A DNA stretch of 9,920 bases. Source: a bacterium. Lineage in GTDB: Bacteria > Desulfobacterota > Anaeroferrophillalia > Anaeroferrophillales > Tharpellaceae. Under the pieces are notes generated by a model. It was given only the letters and a program-made list of their open reading frames with translations. It was not told the origin of the DNA and did no database searches. Where the stretch lies: positions 1 to 9,920 of the forward strand of contig JAOZKP010000100.1 in assembly GCA_029935295.1 (NCBI GenBank), written 5' to 3'. The position numbers and the translations under genes were made by a program. Shown piece after piece: positions 7,542 through 9,920 of this stretch; position 1 is the first letter of the stretch, and every line of letters begins with the position of its first letter.

Positions 7542-7688
7542 TAAAATAGATTAAACTGGTCACAATCATTTTGTCAGTTATGTGTTTTATACCTAAATGA
7601 TAGGTTATTATTTAAGTGTTTACTTTTAGGGTGGTATGTGATTTATAAGAAAAGTCTAAGAAAGAGATTGATTTGCAATTGAAATCTT

Positions 7689-7692
7689 GAGG
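7689..7692 (+). promoter_or_regulatory. Ribosome binding site of the EAL-HDOD gene
   Basis: GAGG with six bases to ATG at 7699 decides the start. An in-frame TTG at 7687 would lie on top of this motif and has no Shine-Dalgarno of its own. The conserved family N terminus (AYVARQPIF) begins right after the ATG. Confidence 0.7.
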
Positions 7693-7698
7693 TTGCCG

Positions 7699-8910
7699 AT
7701 GGATGCTTATGTTGCCCGCCAGCCGATTTTTAACAAAGATATGCAGATTTATGCGTATGAGTTATTATTCTGCGACGGGACAGAAAAATACCTGCCCGAA
7801 ATGGATGGTGATATTGCCACTACTCAGGTGATCAAGAACAGTGTCATCAATATCGGCATGAACGAGATTTGCGCCGGCAAAAAATCCTTTATCAATTTTA
7901 CTGCCAATCTCCTGATTAAACAGATTCCTCTGTTACTCTCCAAAGAAAATATTGTGGTTGAGATTCTCGAAGATGTTGAGCCGGAAGAAGATCTTCTGCA
8001 AGCCTGTCGGGAAATGTCGAATAAGGGATTTCTGCTGGCACTGGATGATTTTGTTTACATGCCCAAACTCAGGCCTTTGGTTGATCTGGCTGATATCATA
8101 AAATTTGATTTTCGTATCAGTACAATTGAAGAGATACAATCATACATTGAACAGCTGCCGCATCCGAAACCCCGCCTGTTGGCGGAAAAGATTGAGACTA
8201 AAGAAGAGTTTGAGATTGCCCTGGATATGGGTTTTGAATATTTTCAGGGGTACTTTTTCTGTAAGCCAGAGATTATTAAAGGTAAAAAGATTGAGACTTC
8301 GCAGCTGGCGCAGCTGGAAATAATGGCGGCAATCAACGGTGATGACCTCGACTTTGCAAAAATCACGGATTTGGTTCTGCATGATGTCGGTATCTCCTAT
8401 AAACTGCTGCGTTACATTAATTCGCCTTTTTATGCTAAGCCACAGAAGATTTCCAGTATTAAGCATGCTCTGGTCTATATGGGAGCTCCCGAACTGCGGC
8501 GTTTTATGTCGTTGATGACAATCTCGAATCTGGCTGCAGGTAAGCCTGATGAACTTATCAGTATAGCTTGCATCAGAGGTAAATTCTGCGAACTTCTCGG
8601 GGAAATATCCGGTAAAAAGGTTAATGTCTCAGAGCTTTTCACAGTGGGTATGTTTTCCCTGCTGGACACAATTCTGGGTCAACCAATGCCGGATATCCTG
8701 GACAAAATTCCGCTCTCTCCAAATCTGGTTACAGCCCTGGTTGAAAAAAAAGGCTTGCTGGCGGCTTTTCTGATTATGGTGGTTGCCTATGAGCAGGGCC
8801 GCTGGCCGATTGTCAAGACCCTGGCCGGGAAGCTGAAGGTCGACGAAGATAAGGTGCCGGCACTCTATCTTGAGGCCTGTCAGTGGAGTAACTCGGTTGT
8901 TGCCAGCTAA
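7699..8910 (+). CDS. EAL-HDOD signalling protein (YuxH family)
   Basis: The 403-residue product has the standard architecture of the YuxH family: an N-terminal EAL-like domain (1 to about 200) and a C-terminal HDOD domain (about 203-400). It opens with the family signature VARQPIFNKDMQIYAYELLF. The EAL half keeps E21 (ELL in place of EAL), N66 (INF), E88, D116-D117, K135, E163 and QGYFFCKP (183-190). The DDFGTG loop reads DDFVYMPK and is degenerate, so c-di-GMP hydrolysis is doubtful and a binding or scaffold role is likelier. The HDOD half shows LLRYINSPFY and ISSIKHALVYMGAPELRRFM. HDOD is related to HD hydrolases but lacks their metal ligands. Such proteins act in signalling linked to motility, surface behaviour or stress, mostly unassigned. 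It is a single gene, divergent from the MCE-like gene, with possible control from the dyads upstream. Confidence 0.92.
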   Translation: MDAYVARQPIFNKDMQIYAYELLFCDGTEKYLPEMDGDIATTQVIKNSVINIGMNEICAGKKSFINFTANLLIKQIPLLLSKENIVVEILEDVEPEEDLLQACREMSNKGFLLALDDFVYMPKLRPLVDLADIIKFDFRISTIEEIQSYIEQLPHPKPRLLAEKIETKEEFEIALDMGFEYFQGYFFCKPEIIKGKKIETSQLAQLEIMAAINGDDLDFAKITDLVLHDVGISYKLLRYINSPFYAKPQKISSIKHALVYMGAPELRRFMSLMTISNLAAGKPDELISIACIRGKFCELLGEISGKKVNVSELFTVGMFSLLDTILGQPMPDILDKIPLSPNLVTALVEKKGLLAAFLIMVVAYEQGRWPIVKTLAGKLKVDEDKVPALYLEACQWSNSVVAS

Positions 8911-8961
8911 AAAATGAAACGGACTTGATGGCTCAGGGTAAAGTTCTGCAAATTCAAACCC

Positions 8962-8985
8962 TAAAAAGGCCTACCTGCCGGGCCT
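8962..8985 (-). terminator. Candidate intrinsic terminator of the kinase gene
   Basis: Reading the minus strand, AGGCC (8985-8981) pairs with GGCCT (8971-8967) around a nine-base loop, and TTTTA follows at once (8966-8962). It lies about 70 bases past the kinase stop. The stem is only five pairs and the T-run is short, so efficiency is uncertain. No equivalent T-run hairpin is seen for the plus-strand EAL-HDOD gene. Confidence 0.4.
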
Positions 8986-8991
8986 GCCGGG
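8974..8991 (+). repeat. Tandem duplication of a GC-rich 9-mer
   Basis: CCTGCCGGG occurs twice head to tail (8974-8982 and 8983-8991), running directly into repeat copy B. Part of it forms the terminator-like stem read on the minus strand. A second pairing, GCCTG (8982-8986) with CAGGC (8993-8997), ties it structurally to the start of copy B. Confidence 0.7.
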
Positions 8992-9015
8992 TCAGGCTTG
9001 ACAAATGGGTATTTG
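8989..9015 (+). repeat. Interspersed 27-nt repeat, copy B
   Basis: This matches copy A (7-33) at 24 of 27 bases in the same orientation, with the central TTT replaced by AAA. It includes the GTCA-GGCT-TGAC dyad (8991-9002) and ends in GGGTATTTG as copy A does. It sits in the 147-bp gap between two converging genes, so like copy A it is outside coding sequence and 3' of genes. No transposase gene is near. Confidence 0.6.
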
Positions 9016-9057
9016 AGGTTTTCTTTTGCTGAGGTTCCTTTGAATCGTTGTCTTTGT

Positions 9058-9885
9058 TCACTGGTAGAGCCGGGGAGGCTTGCGCTGTAAGCGTAGATTG
9101 ATCTTTTTTATAATTCTCCTGATTTCCTGACGACCGACTTCCGGGCCGCAGTAAGCGTGGAGAAAACGTAAGCGTTGACTGCAGCTTAGGAATGAGAGAG
9201 AATCTCGGGTCAGGTTTACCAGATCATAGATCATTCCGTAATCGTGGCGATGGCCCGAGAATATCCGGCCGCGTGGGCTGTCAATCCACCAGAGACCCTG
9301 GATCTCACTTTTGTCGACTTCATCTTTGCGGATCATTATATTACGCCATTTGGGGTCGATATGGAAGAAGTCGTGGGCGTGCATATTTTTGAGATCCCGG
9401 CAGATAGTGGCGGAGATAAAAGTAAATGCCCGGCGGCGCCGGGCTGTGGGCAGATATCGCCACTCTTTAAGGGCATACTCTATTAAAGTGATAGTCTGCG
9501 GGATTTCCCGGGTGACAATACAGCAGCTGTACAGGGCGCCGCACCGTCGCATCTCCCCGACGGCGACCGGCTCCGCGGTCGGGACGCCGATTTCTATCAT
9601 CTTTTGGTAGCTGAAGACCTCTACTGCGGTTTCACTGGGTTTTAGGAAGAATTTGAACGGCCGGTCAAGATAGAGGTAGCGCTTATAGAAAACCCGCTCA
9701 CCGTTTTTTAATGTTACTCGATAGGTGTTGGTACGTTTGCTCTGGTTAATGCATTCTCCGGGTTCGATCCCATCCCAAGGTTGGTCCTGAATCAGGCCGA
9801 TTTCCCGCAGCTTTTCCTCCCAGCCATCGGCAAAATAGAGCTTCGTACCATGAAAATGGCAGGCCTTTCGTTTTCCGTTCAACAC
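9058..9885 (-). CDS. Lipopolysaccharide kinase (WaaP/InaA-like) family protein
   Basis: This 275-residue protein looks like the small protein-kinase-fold family that phosphorylates LPS inner-core sugars (WaaP on heptose, KdkA on Kdo) and includes InaA. Visible kinase elements are the ATP-binding lysine in RVFYKRY (K68), a helix-C-type glutamate in ETAVEVFSYQKM (E89), and GVPTAEPVAVG near 100. The catalytic loop is HIDPKWRNIMI (D177, N182), and WIDSPRG (D202) stands in for DFG. A cytoplasmic location is expected, with no signal peptide. The exact acceptor cannot be told. The first start in the frame is GTG at 9885, with an upstream in-frame TAA at 9909-9907; the next ATG lies inside the kinase domain. 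The GTG overlaps the stop of a probable upstream frame, suggesting translational coupling in an envelope-sugar operon beyond the right edge. Confidence 0.82.
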   Translation of the reverse strand: MLNGKRKACHFHGTKLYFADGWEEKLREIGLIQDQPWDGIEPGECINQSKRTNTYRVTLKNGERVFYKRYLYLDRPFKFFLKPSETAVEVFSYQKMIEIGVPTAEPVAVGEMRRCGALYSCCIVTREIPQTITLIEYALKEWRYLPTARRRRAFTFISATICRDLKNMHAHDFFHIDPKWRNIMIRKDEVDKSEIQGLWWIDSPRGRIFSGHRHDYGMIYDLVNLTRDSLSFLSCSQRLRFLHAYCGPEVGRQEIRRIIKKINLRLQRKPPRLYQ

Positions 9886-9920
9886 TTTTCCGGTTTTTCC
9901 ATGTGGTTACAGGTTTGAGC
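9879..9920 (-). CDS. Possible 3' end of an upstream gene (partial)
   Basis: An open frame enters from the right edge and ends with TGA at 9881-9879, coding ...HMEKPEKC at its end. Its last codons overlap the GTG start of the kinase gene (GTGTTGA), the arrangement typical of coupled genes. Only 13 codons are visible, so neither reality nor function can be judged. In this family's usual setting a glycosyltransferase or another LPS-core gene would be expected. Confidence 0.25.
   Translation of the reverse strand, partial: AQTCNHMEKPEKC

Larger units (their letters stand above)
7386..7698. promoter_or_regulatory. AT-rich divergent intergenic region with operator-like dyads
   Basis: This 313-bp stretch separates the leftward MCE-like gene from the rightward EAL-HDOD gene and contains no credible reading frame. 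It holds two overlapping dyads at 7521-7541 and a further small dyad ACCTA-AATGA-TAGGT (7591-7605). A TTTACT (7619-7624) has a weak -10 (TTTATA, 7642-7647) 17 bases away. On the minus strand GATAAT occurs near 7459-7464 but lacks a good -35. It presumably holds the promoters of both genes; which elements work is not decidable by eye. Confidence 0.5.

Noticed and set aside
7619..7647. TTTACT-N17-TTTATA as the main promoter of the EAL-HDOD gene
   Set aside because: The -10 matches only three of six bases, so it is mentioned within the intergenic entry but not called as a separate promoter.
8935..8962. AGGGT / ACCCT inverted repeat after the EAL-HDOD stop as its terminator
   Set aside because: Five pairs around an 18-base loop and followed by A rather than T on the plus strand; it does not meet intrinsic terminator criteria.
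1..9920. A novel defence, mobile or biosynthetic gene system
   Set aside because: Apart from the MCE-like gene, all substantial genes fall in known families with housekeeping, envelope or signalling roles. There are no clustered unknown genes, toxin-antitoxin pairs, reverse transcriptase, CRISPR repeats or phage markers.

Overview
The window reads as a mostly housekeeping stretch of a Gram-negative bacterial chromosome. A deltaproteobacterial lineage (Desulfobacterota/Desulfuromonadota-like) is my best guess. The Gram-negative signs are a lipopolysaccharide-kinase-type protein and an MCE-like envelope protein. The deltaproteobacterial guess rests on the EAL-HDOD protein, the yqeY-mutS2-priA-gloB order, and a short GGGTCAGGCTTGAC-type repeat that I recall from such genomes. 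None of this was checked by a search.

Region 1 (about 1-6600, minus strand) is a compact run transcribed yqeY -> mutS2 -> priA -> gloB. Gaps are 10 nt (yqeY/mutS2), 2 nt (mutS2/priA) and 65 nt (priA/gloB). yqeY and gloB have strong Shine-Dalgarno sequences, while mutS2 and priA have none obvious and are probably translationally coupled. The products are a GatB/YqeY-domain protein, the MutS2 ATPase with a C-terminal Smr domain, the PriA replication-restart helicase, and a glyoxalase II-type metallohydrolase. A weak sigma70-like promoter lies just upstream of yqeY.

Region 2 (6630-7385, minus) is a more AT-rich single gene. It starts at TTG behind a good AGGAG and encodes a membrane-anchored protein with an MCE/MlaD-like segment and a long coiled coil. 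No transporter partner genes are visible.

Region 3 (7386-7698) is a 313-bp AT-rich divergent intergenic region. It holds a TTGACA element embedded in two overlapping dyads and likely serves the gene to its right and possibly also the one to its left.

Region 4 (7699-8910, plus) is an EAL-HDOD signalling protein of the YuxH type. It converges on region 5 (9058-9885, minus), a WaaP/InaA-like LPS-core kinase whose GTG start overlaps the stop of a probable further gene running off the window. The 147-bp convergent gap carries a terminator-like hairpin for the kinase gene and the second copy of a 27-nt repeat; the first copy is at the left edge, just after gloB.

I see no rRNA, tRNA, CRISPR array, intact insertion sequence or phage gene. 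I do not see an obviously new multi-gene system. The most useful leads are residue-level departures in conserved proteins (the Smr motif of MutS2, the glutathione-binding tail of GloB), the repeat pair, the operator-like dyad and the apparently orphan MCE-like protein.
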